From an uncultured Fretibacterium sp. (GTDB lineage Bacteria > Synergistota > Synergistia > Synergistales > Aminobacteriaceae), in NCBI GenBank assembly GCA_937892105.1, contig CALAUZ010000425.1, positions 1 through 34,263 on the forward strand: a DNA stretch of 34,263 nt, given 5' to 3'. A program made the position numbers and the translations under genes. The notes beneath the pieces were generated by a model. The model had not been told where the DNA came from. It did no database searches and was given only the letters and a program-made list of their open reading frames with translations. Shown here one piece after another: positions 8,201-14,910 of the stretch. Every line of letters starts with the position of its first letter. The stretch's first letter is position 1.

Positions 8201-9664
8201 TCCCGATAACCCTACTACAGCACCGCTTAACGTCGTCGTTGCCGTCGCCATTTTCCCGAAGCTGCCGTCTGCGTTCAAGTCCTTGTACTCAACGTATGGT
8301 GCGAGGCTGAAGGTGTAACGGCTGTCACGGCTCACGGTGTTATACCTGCTCTCAGTCATTCTTACCTGTACGGCCTTCACTCCCGTAATGCGAGTAACAT
8401 TGCCTTCATCGGACGAGACTAACGCGCCTGCGTCTGCCGATACCGTAACGCTTGAGAGCTGCGTCATATTCCCCGCAATTCTGGCTGTAGGAGAACTTAC
8501 TGCGTCAAGTCCAGATGACAGAAGGTCGCTGGAAGCGGCTCCAAGTTCACCAGCATAGAACTCCGCCCATGTCATATCAGTCGTGGCGTAACGATACATT
8601 CCCGAAACCGTGAATGTCGTGCTTATGTCGGTATATTTCTCCGTGCTGAATGTAGCAGTGTATGTCCCGCTGACAAGATCATCACTCAATGTCAAAACTC
8701 CATCAGCATATGTGTAGTATCTGCTGTCTACCCTAGCACTGTTGCGCCCGCTTCCGTTCGTTAATGATGAAAGCGTATATGTTACTCCGGTTGGGAGAGC
8801 GTCAAACGTAATGTTCAACCTTGCGCCGGAACCAGATACCAATGTTACTGTCTCACTGCCGGCACTTACCGATACGGGGCTTTGCTTTTTCACATAGATA
8901 TCAAGGCTGTCAATTACGATGTCGGGAAGTCCCTTCAGCATGTACGTTATCTTCCTGATAGTTTTACCTTCAAGCTCGGCTGTGTAGTCGTAGAAGCGCG
9001 TTACTCCTGTCCCGTGAGGCTCGGTGTAATTCTCGTTGACGGTGAATGCAATGTCTGTGTTGCTCCAGAGGTTATTGTCATGCCTCATGCCGTAAGTCTT
9101 GCCGTCTGAGGTCTCAATCAACGCTCCAAGATAGTTTCGCGCCGTCTTGTCCCCGCTTGTCCCAATGTCTATGCTGACACCTGATACGCTGAGAACATAA
9201 TGTCCCCATCTGGCTGATGAACCGGTTGACATAGTTACAGTAGCTCCTGATGGCTTATCCGTACTCGTAACCATTCTTCCGAACGTACCGTCTGCATTAA
9301 CGTCCTTGTACTCGGTGAACGCAGTATCGCTTAATGTGTAGCGTGATGTGTCCGACAGCGAGTTGTACACGTCCTCAGTCATACGTACCTGCACTGACTT
9401 CTCGCCATAGAACCTGCTTCCAGCGTCATTGGATTCGCTCCAAAGTAACGGGAAGCGTGATATTCCGTTTACTGTCGGGGTGCTGATAGCGTCAAGTCCC
9501 TTCGACAACAAGTCCGATGAAGTTGCTCCCGTTTCGCCGGCGTAGAACTCTGCCCACGTCATGTTTGTTGTGGCATACCGATACGAGTCTGCCGCGTAAC
9601 CTGTCCCAGCAATGAGAGATACCGCCAGAACAAGCACAAATAATAACTTCCTTGCAGAAATCAC
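5216..9664 (-). CDS. giant secreted protein: three tandem Tp47-like modules and a Synerg-CTERM-type tail
   Basis: This 1482-residue protein starts with a signal peptide (residues 1-24, hydrophobic LFVLVLAVSLIAGTGYA). Three ~335-residue modules follow, at about 27-353, 354-690 and 691-1030. Each opens with YATTxMTWAEFYAGExG and contains a V(Q)VRMxExxYN strand, a WGxYxLxxxx segment, LEGKTIxxIxxxLKxxPD and an Ig-like end. The opening resembles the YATLSYADYWAGELG start of Treponema pallidum Tp47, a penicillin-binding lipoprotein; that link is from memory. Residues ~1030-1250 form another domain, then a Gly/Ser linker and a region ending MEPGNEYSPVIT. The C-terminus, GGGCNTASAVIPAVLLGILL plus ALKKK, fits a Synerg-CTERM sorting signal, so surface anchoring is expected. 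The start is GTG with AAGGAG ten nt upstream. Modules 1 and 3 are most alike; enzymatic activity is unproven. Confidence 0.88.
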   Translation of the reverse strand: MISARKLLFVLVLAVSLIAGTGYAADSYRYATTNMTWAEFYAGETGATSSDLLSKGLDAISTPTVNGISRFPLLWSESNDAGSRFYGEKSVQVRMTEDVYNSLSDTSRYTLSDTAFTEYKDVNADGTFGRMVTSTDKPSGATVTMSTGSSARWGHYVLSVSGVSIDIGTSGDKTARNYLGALIETSDGKTYGMRHDNNLWSNTDIAFTVNENYTEPHGTGVTRFYDYTAELEGKTIRKITYMLKGLPDIVIDSLDIYVKKQSPVSVSAGSETVTLVSGSGARLNITFDALPTGVTYTLSSLTNGSGRNSARVDSRYYTYADGVLTLSDDLVSGTYTATFSTEKYTDISTTFTVSGMYRYATTDMTWAEFYAGELGAASSDLLSSGLDAVSSPTARIAGNMTQLSSVTVSADAGALVSSDEGNVTRITGVKAVQVRMTESRYNTVSRDSRYTFSLAPYVEYKDLNADGSFGKMATATTTLSGAVVGLSGGVSSTWGNYTLNITSADINPSNAAYLGAIITTSDDKSYALRHNTNLWFQPGTIAFSIKDFVEAHGIHRDYAYTSDLEGKTITSIRWLLKDVPDPIVNCSVYVQNQTTAAVEPSGGYVAAGKNVPVKMIFRNVPQGASYGEVSAVTYADPSARHGWSTMASGNYTYSDGIFTISGDISSGDNYRVTFKDTSGKYVDIRADFKVYTARYATTDMTWAEFYAGETGKSPSTLLSSGLDAISTPTVNAITRFPLLVSSSSDVGSTISGVKAVQVRMREDVYNAISDKSRYAFVSNANFAEFKEVSADGTFGAMSTETVEPEGATVRISSGSSATWGHYVLSVSGASIDIGTSNDKIARNYLGGLIETSSGDVYGMRHDNNLWSNTDMAFTVNDDYTEPHGRGVRRFPEYTSSLEGKTIRKITYMLKDIPDVVIDSLDLFVKYYTSASVKPKSYDVQPGSNVPITLEFSNVPSDARYSLVSLQKGSGRSAVTLSNDAYTYSGNVLTISGYMSMGDTYTAKFEDTSGKYFDIRADINVYTTNATSQIITSANNSADLTFLLTPRGAVEETDNVLSANNFVNATEYTRPSENYSVLRNVAEGINGSGFSFDVKLNNVPSGKRGILGFSNTLMMTSSNVSSSRLATLRSAISALPDVAYGWRVPTGTQLHGMGLTVVGIYPDGVSRDITDYVSSGLLISGDSVIMSYGTVMIDRVFTPSEEGKVYALSEEGEGTMSDGAYDGHISAAWYVKLTEASSTSGGGSTSGNSGNESGNSGGSTGGTEGESGNTTNDTPVVVPKSVQTEAPSTAIMGNEATKTAIAGIIRQKNSSIPADVAVIALPSSTRASRSVSSLSTEQRNAIEASSQDIAAVLPVISVDVAAVYVFGVTLDMLSPDMPIFLHLLVSRIGGGSAEVSAADGEDTSEAYTFTDDSGTTVTTVPSNQHVNVAAYMEPGNEYSPVITTASTGSDGSGNVGDSGGGCNTASAVIPAVLLGILLALKKK

Positions 9665-9705
9665 AGTAATACATCTCCTTATAATGCTTCAGAATTTGTT
9701 TGCTG

Positions 9706-9734
9706 ATTAAAACATAAAATGTTTGTGTTGTCAA
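9706..9734 (-). promoter_or_regulatory. sigma-70 promoter of the surface-protein gene
   Basis: Minus-strand TTGACA (9729-9734), 17-bp spacer and TTTAAT (9706-9711). It lies about 40 nt before the GTG start at 9664 and points towards it. The -35 box is 27 bp from the -35 of the divergent dap promoter. Confidence 0.75.
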
Positions 9735-9761
9735 ATCATACATATATTACCTCTCCTTAAG

Positions 9762-9790
9762 TTGACAAAACAAAATTTCACGTTTATCAT
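9762..9790 (+). promoter_or_regulatory. sigma-70 promoter of the dap-lysC operon
   Basis: TTGACA (9762-9767), exactly 17 bp, TATCAT (9785-9790). This is a near-consensus promoter. Transcription would begin at about 9797, some 28 nt before the leader ORF and about 220 nt before dapA. Confidence 0.8.
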
Positions 9791-9824
9791 TCCCATCAAT
9801 ATTTCATGAAGGGAGTGCGTAATT

Positions 9825-9914
9825 ATGTCAATAGCCGGTGCAATGCTTGATGTTCTTATGCTTTCCCGTCCGTCAATGCCCAAGATAAAGCGTGATTGTG
9901 TTGCTTTGCCTTAG
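9825..9914 (+). CDS. 29-residue leader peptide of the dap operon
   Basis: ATG at 9825 follows AAGGGAG (9809-9815) by nine nt. The peptide begins MSIAGAMLDVLML and ends PKIKRDCVALP, with TAG at 9912-9914. Lysine codons 20 and 22 (AAG, AAG at 9882-9884 and 9888-9890) lie 20-28 nt before the antiterminator arm, which overlaps the stop codon. The ORF stands alone between a strong promoter and an intrinsic terminator in front of lysine-pathway genes. I infer a regulatory role like the leader peptides of amino-acid operons. It resembles no protein family I know. Confidence 0.68.
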   Translation: MSIAGAMLDVLMLSRPSMPKIKRDCVALP

Positions 9915-9986
9915 TGAGTGACGGGGAAATATACATTAACACGCATATGATAAGGCCGCTCATTCACTAAGTTGGGCGGTCTTTTT
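9865..9986 (+). promoter_or_regulatory. transcription attenuator with alternative stems upstream of dapA
   Basis: Four segments can pair alternatively. Segment 1, CCCGTC (9865-9870), is complementary to GACGGG (9920-9925). Segment 2, CTTAGTGAGTG (9910-9920), pairs with CATTCACTAAG (9961-9971) over eleven positions with one G-U: a candidate antiterminator. The terminator is AAGGCCGCTCA (9952-9962) with TGGGCGGTCTT (9973-9983), loop of ten, then the T-run ending at 9986. The antiterminator uses the terminator's loop and top base pairs, so both are unlikely at once. A ribosome stalled at Lys codons 20-22 would leave segment 2 free (read-through); one that reaches the stop at 9912-9914 would cover it (termination). 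Pairings are seen; the mechanism is inferred. Confidence 0.65.
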
Positions 9987-10017
9987 ATGCGCATGACAAG
10001 GAGATACTATAAACATC

Positions 10018-10905
10018 ATGACGGAAAAACCTATTTTCAGGGGAGTAGCTACAGCACTCATTACCCCAATGAACGAGAACGGAGTGGATTATGACAACTT
10101 CGCCCGCCTTATCGACTGGCAGTGTGAGCAGGGCATTAACGCTCTTGTTATCGCAGGAACAACGGGTGAAGGTTCAACCCTCGATGACGCTGAACACAAA
10201 CAGGTCGTGAAGTTCGCTGTTGACCGCATAGCAGGAAGGTGTGTTGCCATTGCCGCAACTGGCTCGAATGATACACGATATGCCGTACAGCTCACCAAGT
10301 TTTGCTGTGATGCAGGAGCAGACGCAATGTTATGTGTTACGCCGTACTACAACAAGACGACACAATCCGGCCTCGTCAAAATGTATGAGACCATCGCCGA
10401 TGCCTCAACAAAACCCATAATCCTCTACAATGTTCCCTCGCGTACAGGCATAAATATTGAGCCGGAGACCTACGAGAAACTCTCATATCACCCCCGCATT
10501 CAGGCCATAAAAGAAGCCAACTCCAACATCAGCAAGATAGTCCATACAGCACAGTTAATCGGCGACAGAATGGATATTTATTCGGGCAATGACGACCAGA
10601 TAGTCCCCATTCTCTCTATGGGAGGATTAGGAGTTATATCGGTGTTGTCGAACCCTGCGCCAAAAATCACGATGGAGATTTGCAACCGCTTCTTTGCCGG
10701 AGACGTTAAGGGTGCAGCGGAGCTGCAGTGCAAGATGTTGCCTCTCATTAACGCACTGTTCTGCGAGACCAACCCCATTCCGGTTAAGGCCGCAATGTCA
10801 GCAATGGGCTTCTGCGAGAACTATCCGCGCCTTCCGTTAGTGCCTATGGAGGAAGCTCACTGGCTGAAACTCAAAGCGTTAATGCAGGAACAAGGATTGA
10901 TTTAG
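10018..10905 (+). CDS. dapA: 4-hydroxy-tetrahydrodipicolinate synthase
   Basis: This 295-residue TIM-barrel enzyme condenses pyruvate with aspartate semialdehyde, the first committed step to diaminopimelate and lysine. Visible active-site elements are the GTTGEGSTL loop (residues 47-55, Thr48), Tyr137 in YNVPSRTG (137-144) with Arg142, and the Schiff-base Lys165 in IKEAN. Length is normal for DapA. It is the first structural gene behind the attenuator, and its stop is two bases before the dapB start. The AAGGAG at 9998-10003 is 14 nt from the ATG, longer than usual, so initiation may be modest or helped by local structure. Confidence 0.97.
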   Translation: MTEKPIFRGVATALITPMNENGVDYDNFARLIDWQCEQGINALVIAGTTGEGSTLDDAEHKQVVKFAVDRIAGRCVAIAATGSNDTRYAVQLTKFCCDAGADAMLCVTPYYNKTTQSGLVKMYETIADASTKPIILYNVPSRTGINIEPETYEKLSYHPRIQAIKEANSNISKIVHTAQLIGDRMDIYSGNDDQIVPILSMGGLGVISVLSNPAPKITMEICNRFFAGDVKGAAELQCKMLPLINALFCETNPIPVKAAMSAMGFCENYPRLPLVPMEEAHWLKLKALMQEQGLI

Positions 10906-10907
10906 CG

Positions 10908-11636
10908 ATGAAGATTATCATTAACGGTGCTGGAGGGAAGATGGGGCATATTCTCTCAGACATGGCCGGCAGCGAAAATATCTCTGCCCTCGTTGATGTC
11001 GCGTTCAAGACCGAAAACGGAATGTATCATTCTCTCGATGACTTCACGGGACAAGCAGACGCACTTGTTGACTTCAGCAATCACTCTGCAGCTCAGGCCG
11101 TAACATCGTACTGTGTCAGGCGCAATATTCCCATGCTCATTGCCTCGACAGGCCAGACACCCGAAGAATTATCCCTGATACGTGAAGCCTCAAAATCCAT
11201 ACCCGTCTTCATATCGCCAAACATGTCCGTAGGTGTGGCATTGGTGGCGGATATTGCGGAACGTGTTGCGAGATTGTTCTGGGATTGCGACATCGAAATG
11301 ATAGAGGCTCACCACAACCAGAAACTCGATGTCCCCAGCGGTACGGCACTCATGCTTGCCAACAGAATACAGGAAGCCCGCGAAAGTTCAACACTCAACA
11401 TTGGGCGGCACGAAAACGGCAAACGTTCCCCAAACGAAATCGGCATACATTCACTGCGTTACGGGACGGAAGTCGGGACACATGAGATAATCTTCTCCAA
11501 CGGCCTCGAAACTATCACTATCCGTCATGACGCAAAGAACAGAGCGTTATTCGCAAAGGGAGCATTGTCTGCCGTGAAATGGCTGATATCGCAAAAACCT
11601 GGCCTCTACGGAATGAAAGAATATCTTGCGGGGTAA
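10908..11636 (+). CDS. dapB: 4-hydroxy-tetrahydrodipicolinate reductase
   Basis: DapB reduces the DapA product with NAD(P)H. The 242-residue sequence has the Rossmann nucleotide motif INGAGGKMG (5-13), the catalytic motif [16 protein letters not shown] near the middle and the substrate-binding [10 protein letters not shown] segment. At 242 residues it is somewhat shorter than the E. coli enzyme (~270), typical of compact forms. It sits between dapA and dapH with gaps of 2 and 4 bases, so it is part of one transcript. Confidence 0.97.
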   Translation: MKIIINGAGGKMGHILSDMAGSENISALVDVAFKTENGMYHSLDDFTGQADALVDFSNHSAAQAVTSYCVRRNIPMLIASTGQTPEELSLIREASKSIPVFISPNMSVGVALVADIAERVARLFWDCDIEMIEAHHNQKLDVPSGTALMLANRIQEARESSTLNIGRHENGKRSPNEIGIHSLRYGTEVGTHEIIFSNGLETITIRHDAKNRALFAKGALSAVKWLISQKPGLYGMKEYLAG

Positions 11637-11640
11637 CATC

Positions 11641-12339
11641 ATGGACGCACAGGAAATCATAAAGTTCATATCTGACGCAAAGAAAGTTACGCCGGTTAAA
11701 GTGTATCTGCGTGAAAAATCCCCGATAGACTTTACCGGCACAAACGCTAAAGTTTTCGGAGCTGGCGACAGGATAGTATTTGGCGACTGGTCAGAAATTT
11801 CACCAATTCTCGAAGCCAATCGCGGTAACATTGACGATATAGTGATAGAGAATACCTCACGGAACAGTGCTATTCCACTTCTCGATATGAAGGACATTCC
11901 GGCACGCATTGAACCCGGCGCAATAATCCGCGACAACGTTACCATCGGCAAGAACGCTGTCATCATGATGGGGGCAATACTCAACATCGGTGCAGTAGTC
12001 GGTGAAGGCACAATGATAGACATGGGAGCGGTACTCGGAGGCCGTGCAACTGTCGGGAAAAACTGCCACATCGGAGCTGGTGCTGTACTTGCAGGAGTGA
12101 TTGAGCCTGCGTCGGCAAAACCTGTCGTTGTTGATGATGGGGTGCTTGTCGGCGCAAACGCTGTCATCATTGAGGGCGTACATATAGGTGAAAACGCAGT
12201 AGTTGCGGCAGGAGCGGTTGTGATTGAGGACGTTGAAGCGGGAAAGGTTGTTGCTGGCTGTCCTGCACGTGTCATAAAGGACAAGGACGCTGACACCACC
12301 CTCAAGACTGCCCTCGAAAGCGCACTGAGGAAGATATAG
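11641..12339 (+). CDS. dapH: tetrahydrodipicolinate N-acetyltransferase (DapH)
   Basis: A 232-residue acetyltransferase that puts an acetyl group on the opened form of tetrahydrodipicolinate, which defines the acetylase branch of lysine synthesis. The N-terminal ~85 residues fit the DapH_N domain. Residues ~90-215 form a left-handed beta-helix of hexapeptide repeats ([40 protein letters not shown]). The MDAQEIIKF start at 11641 is typical for DapH; a GTG or similar codon five residues upstream would overlap dapB and is less likely. It is followed after three bases by the deacetylase gene that works later in the same branch. Confidence 0.95.
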   Translation: MDAQEIIKFISDAKKVTPVKVYLREKSPIDFTGTNAKVFGAGDRIVFGDWSEISPILEANRGNIDDIVIENTSRNSAIPLLDMKDIPARIEPGAIIRDNVTIGKNAVIMMGAILNIGAVVGEGTMIDMGAVLGGRATVGKNCHIGAGAVLAGVIEPASAKPVVVDDGVLVGANAVIIEGVHIGENAVVAAGAVVIEDVEAGKVVAGCPARVIKDKDADTTLKTALESALRKI

Positions 12340-12342
12340 GCC

Positions 12343-13485
12343 ATGAGTATAGATTTCTTGCGGGAAGCTCAATCACTGTCAGCAAAACTTACGGATATTC
12401 GCAAGGAGTTTCACCGTACCCCTGAACCAGGCAACCATGAGTACAAGACTGCTGAACTCATCGAACAAATCCTTGACGCTGACGGAATAACGCACAGAAG
12501 AATCCTGGATACGGCCATAATAGCTCGAATTGACGGTAAGCTGCCGGGCAGAAACAGTGCAGTACGTTCGGACATTGACGCTCTGCCGGTGAACGAGGCT
12601 ACGGGGTGTGATTTCGCCAGCCAGAACTCAGGATACATGCACGCCTGCGGCCATGACGTACACATTACGGGTGCGCTTGGTGCTGCGATAATACTGGGCA
12701 GACACAAAGACGAACTGCCGGGAAGCGTAACGTTCCTCTTCCAGCCAGACGAAGAGGGCGAGGGCGGCGCAAAGAGAATGATAGAAGCTGGCTGCCTTGA
12801 GGGTGTTGACGCGGTATTCGGGTGTCATGTAGACCCTGCACTTCCAGCCGGTCATGTTGGGATAAAGTACGGGAACTTCTACGCAGCTTCGGCAACATGG
12901 AAAATTGCTGTAATAGGCAAGTCAGCTCATGGTGCGCAAAGGGATAAAGGGATCGACTCAATTGAAGTTGTTGCTCATGTTATACCCGAAATCCTGAAGA
13001 TTCCCGGCGGTGTTGTAAGTGTCGGAATGATTCACGCAGGGACGGCAAATAACATTCTTGCGGGACGTGCTGAAATGGCAGGCATAATACGCACATACGG
13101 CCTCGATGAACGCACGAGAATGTGTCGGGAACTTGAGGCACGGTGTAATGAGGTTGCATTACGTTTCGGGGCAAAATGCGATTGCAGGATAACGGACTCA
13201 TGCGTTGGCATAGTGAATGACAATGACGCAATAACATCAATGTGCGAGAGGACAGCGCGTGAAGTTTTCGGCGGTGATAATGTCCATGTAATAGAGAAAC
13301 CTTTATTCATCAGCGAGGATTTTGGGGAGTTCATCATTGCGAAAACAGGCTGCTTCTACCATATCGGTGCAGGCTGCGAATATCCCCTTCACAGCGACAA
13401 ATTCCTTCCCGTTCCTGAAGCTATAGTTGCGGCTTCGGCCATGCATTCATCATCAGTATATTCCTACAACAAGCAGGAGGTATAA
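12343..13485 (+). CDS. dapL: M20-family amidohydrolase, probable N-acetyldiaminopimelate deacetylase
   Basis: This 380-residue metal-dependent amidohydrolase of the M20D/hippurate hydrolase group would remove the acetyl group from N-acetyl-LL-diaminopimelate. Metal-binding features are HACGHDVHITG (residues ~101-111) and FQPDEEGEGG (Asp-Glu-Glu). A lid domain is expected at about 180-290, and a late metal-ligand histidine lies in PLHSDKF. The family is broad, but the place right after dapH, as with ykuQ-ykuR in Bacillus, supports the deacetylase role. The aminotransferase between the two steps is not in this window. The AGGAGG for lysC overlaps its last codons. Confidence 0.88.
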   Translation: MSIDFLREAQSLSAKLTDIRKEFHRTPEPGNHEYKTAELIEQILDADGITHRRILDTAIIARIDGKLPGRNSAVRSDIDALPVNEATGCDFASQNSGYMHACGHDVHITGALGAAIILGRHKDELPGSVTFLFQPDEEGEGGAKRMIEAGCLEGVDAVFGCHVDPALPAGHVGIKYGNFYAASATWKIAVIGKSAHGAQRDKGIDSIEVVAHVIPEILKIPGGVVSVGMIHAGTANNILAGRAEMAGIIRTYGLDERTRMCRELEARCNEVALRFGAKCDCRITDSCVGIVNDNDAITSMCERTAREVFGGDNVHVIEKPLFISEDFGEFIIAKTGCFYHIGAGCEYPLHSDKFLPVPEAIVAASAMHSSSVYSYNKQEV

Positions 13486-13488
13486 AGT

Positions 13489-14811
13489 TTGAGCAGAGTA
13501 ATAACAGTGAAATTTGGCGGAACATCATTAGCTGATGCCTCACAGATAAAGAAGGCCGCAGACATCATCAAGTCTAATCCTGAACGCAGATACGCAGTAG
13601 CCTCTGCACCCGGAAAACGCTCAAAGGACGACATAAAGGTAACGGATTTACTTTACAGCTGTTACTCGGAGTTTGCAAAGGGCGATGAATATTCCGGAAC
13701 ACTTGCAAAGATAAGAGAACGTTACGCAGCAATAATAACGGAGCTTGGGATAAATTTCGACATAGGAGCGGAGATTGAGGCGATAGAGCGTGAACTTAGA
13801 AGATACCCGCCGTCAGATTACCTTGCAAGCAGGGGTGAATATCTTAACTCCAAAATTATCGCGGAATATTTAGGCTGGCCGTTTGTTGACGCGGCAGAAG
13901 TGATTTTCTTCACGGAGAACGGAATATTTGACGGCGAGAAGACATACTCAATCTTAGGCGAAAGACTTAAAGCCCTGCCCAATGCTGTAATACCTGGTTT
14001 CTATGGCTCAATGCCTGACGGAAGCATAAAGACATTTTCACGCGGAGGAAGCGACATTACCGGCTCAATAGTTGCGCGTTCGGTTAATGCTGACTTGTAC
14101 GAGAACTGGACGGACGTTTCGGGAATGTTAAGTGCCGACCCCAGAATAGTTGACAGCCCGAAGGTCATAGAACACATAACGTACACTGAACTGCGGGAGC
14201 TTTCGTACATGGGAGCGAGCGTTCTTCATGAAGATGCAGTCTTCCCCGTAAGAAAGGCAGGAATTCCCGTGAATATCCGCAACACTAACAGACCCGATGA
14301 CACAGGAACTCTCATTGCCGCCACACTGCCTGAAGGAATAAAAAGAAGTCCTGTAACCGGCATTGCTGGACGAAAAGGCTTCACGAGCATACGTGTCGAG
14401 AAATCGCAGATGAATGGTGAGACAGGTTTCGGTGCGAGATTGTTATATATCTTTGCGCGCAACGGTTTGCCATTTGAACACTGCCCCACAGGAATAGACA
14501 CTATAAGTGTTGTAGTGAACAGCTCATTATTTGACGGGAAACGCGATGAGATACTCCGTGAAATCAAGAATGAACTTATGCCGGACTTCATTACGATAGA
14601 GAAGAACCTTGCAATGATTGCAGTAGTCGGTGAAGGAATGGTGAGGGTGAAGGGTATAGCCGCCCGTGTTTTCGGAGCACTTGCAGGGGCAGGGATAAAC
14701 GTTAGAATGATAGATCAGGGATCTGACGAACTGAATATAATAATCGGCGTTGATGAAGCAGATTACGAAGCGGCAGTGAAAGCATTATATAGCGCAATGA
14801 CAGATAAATAA
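13489..14811 (+). CDS. lysC: aspartate kinase
   Basis: Aspartate kinase phosphorylates aspartate, the entry to the lysine, threonine and methionine pathways. The 440-residue protein has the kinase motifs KFGGTS (8-13), SRGGSD (184-189) and WTDVSGMLSADPR (207-219), then two ACT domains (about 300-440; IAVVGEGM and GSDELNIIIGV) for feedback control. The start is TTG at 13489, chosen because AGGAGG ends 8 nt before it. Its position at the end of the dap cluster fits a lysine-controlled isozyme. A strong terminator follows at 14818-14848. Confidence 0.95.
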   Translation: MSRVITVKFGGTSLADASQIKKAADIIKSNPERRYAVASAPGKRSKDDIKVTDLLYSCYSEFAKGDEYSGTLAKIRERYAAIITELGINFDIGAEIEAIERELRRYPPSDYLASRGEYLNSKIIAEYLGWPFVDAAEVIFFTENGIFDGEKTYSILGERLKALPNAVIPGFYGSMPDGSIKTFSRGGSDITGSIVARSVNADLYENWTDVSGMLSADPRIVDSPKVIEHITYTELRELSYMGASVLHEDAVFPVRKAGIPVNIRNTNRPDDTGTLIAATLPEGIKRSPVTGIAGRKGFTSIRVEKSQMNGETGFGARLLYIFARNGLPFEHCPTGIDTISVVVNSSLFDGKRDEILREIKNELMPDFITIEKNLAMIAVVGEGMVRVKGIAARVFGALAGAGINVRMIDQGSDELNIIIGVDEADYEAAVKALYSAMTDK

Positions 14812-14817
14812 CATATT

Positions 14818-14848
14818 TCCCCCTTGAAAAACGGGGGGTATTTTTTTG
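14818..14848 (+). terminator. intrinsic terminator after lysC
   Basis: CCCCC (14819-14823) pairs with a run of G (14833-14838) around a short A-rich loop, followed by TATTTTTTT. It lies 6 nt after the lysC stop and would end most dap-lysC transcripts before the second aspartokinase gene. Confidence 0.82.
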
Positions 14849-14910
14849 TTTGTTGAATTATAATGATAATAATGTTTCACAGTATTAATTCTTTAAGAAA
14901 GTGATGATAC

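Noticed and set aside
5649..9109. Several plus-strand open frames within the large surface-protein gene
   Set aside because: Antisense shadows; those at equivalent places in the repeats recur because the repeats recur.
9797..10017. Lysine riboswitch (L-box) upstream of dapA
   Set aside because: The leader is about 220 nt but I cannot find the conserved L-box core; the small ORF and competing stems explain the region better.
11547..12372. Long minus-strand open frames (up to 265 codons) opposite dapH
   Set aside because: Ala/Thr/Ser-biased shadows of the hexapeptide repeats in dapH; no independent support.
14840..14910. Separate promoter for the second aspartokinase
   Set aside because: TATAAT at 14859-14864 is present, but no -35 box at proper spacing was found, so it was not listed as a feature.
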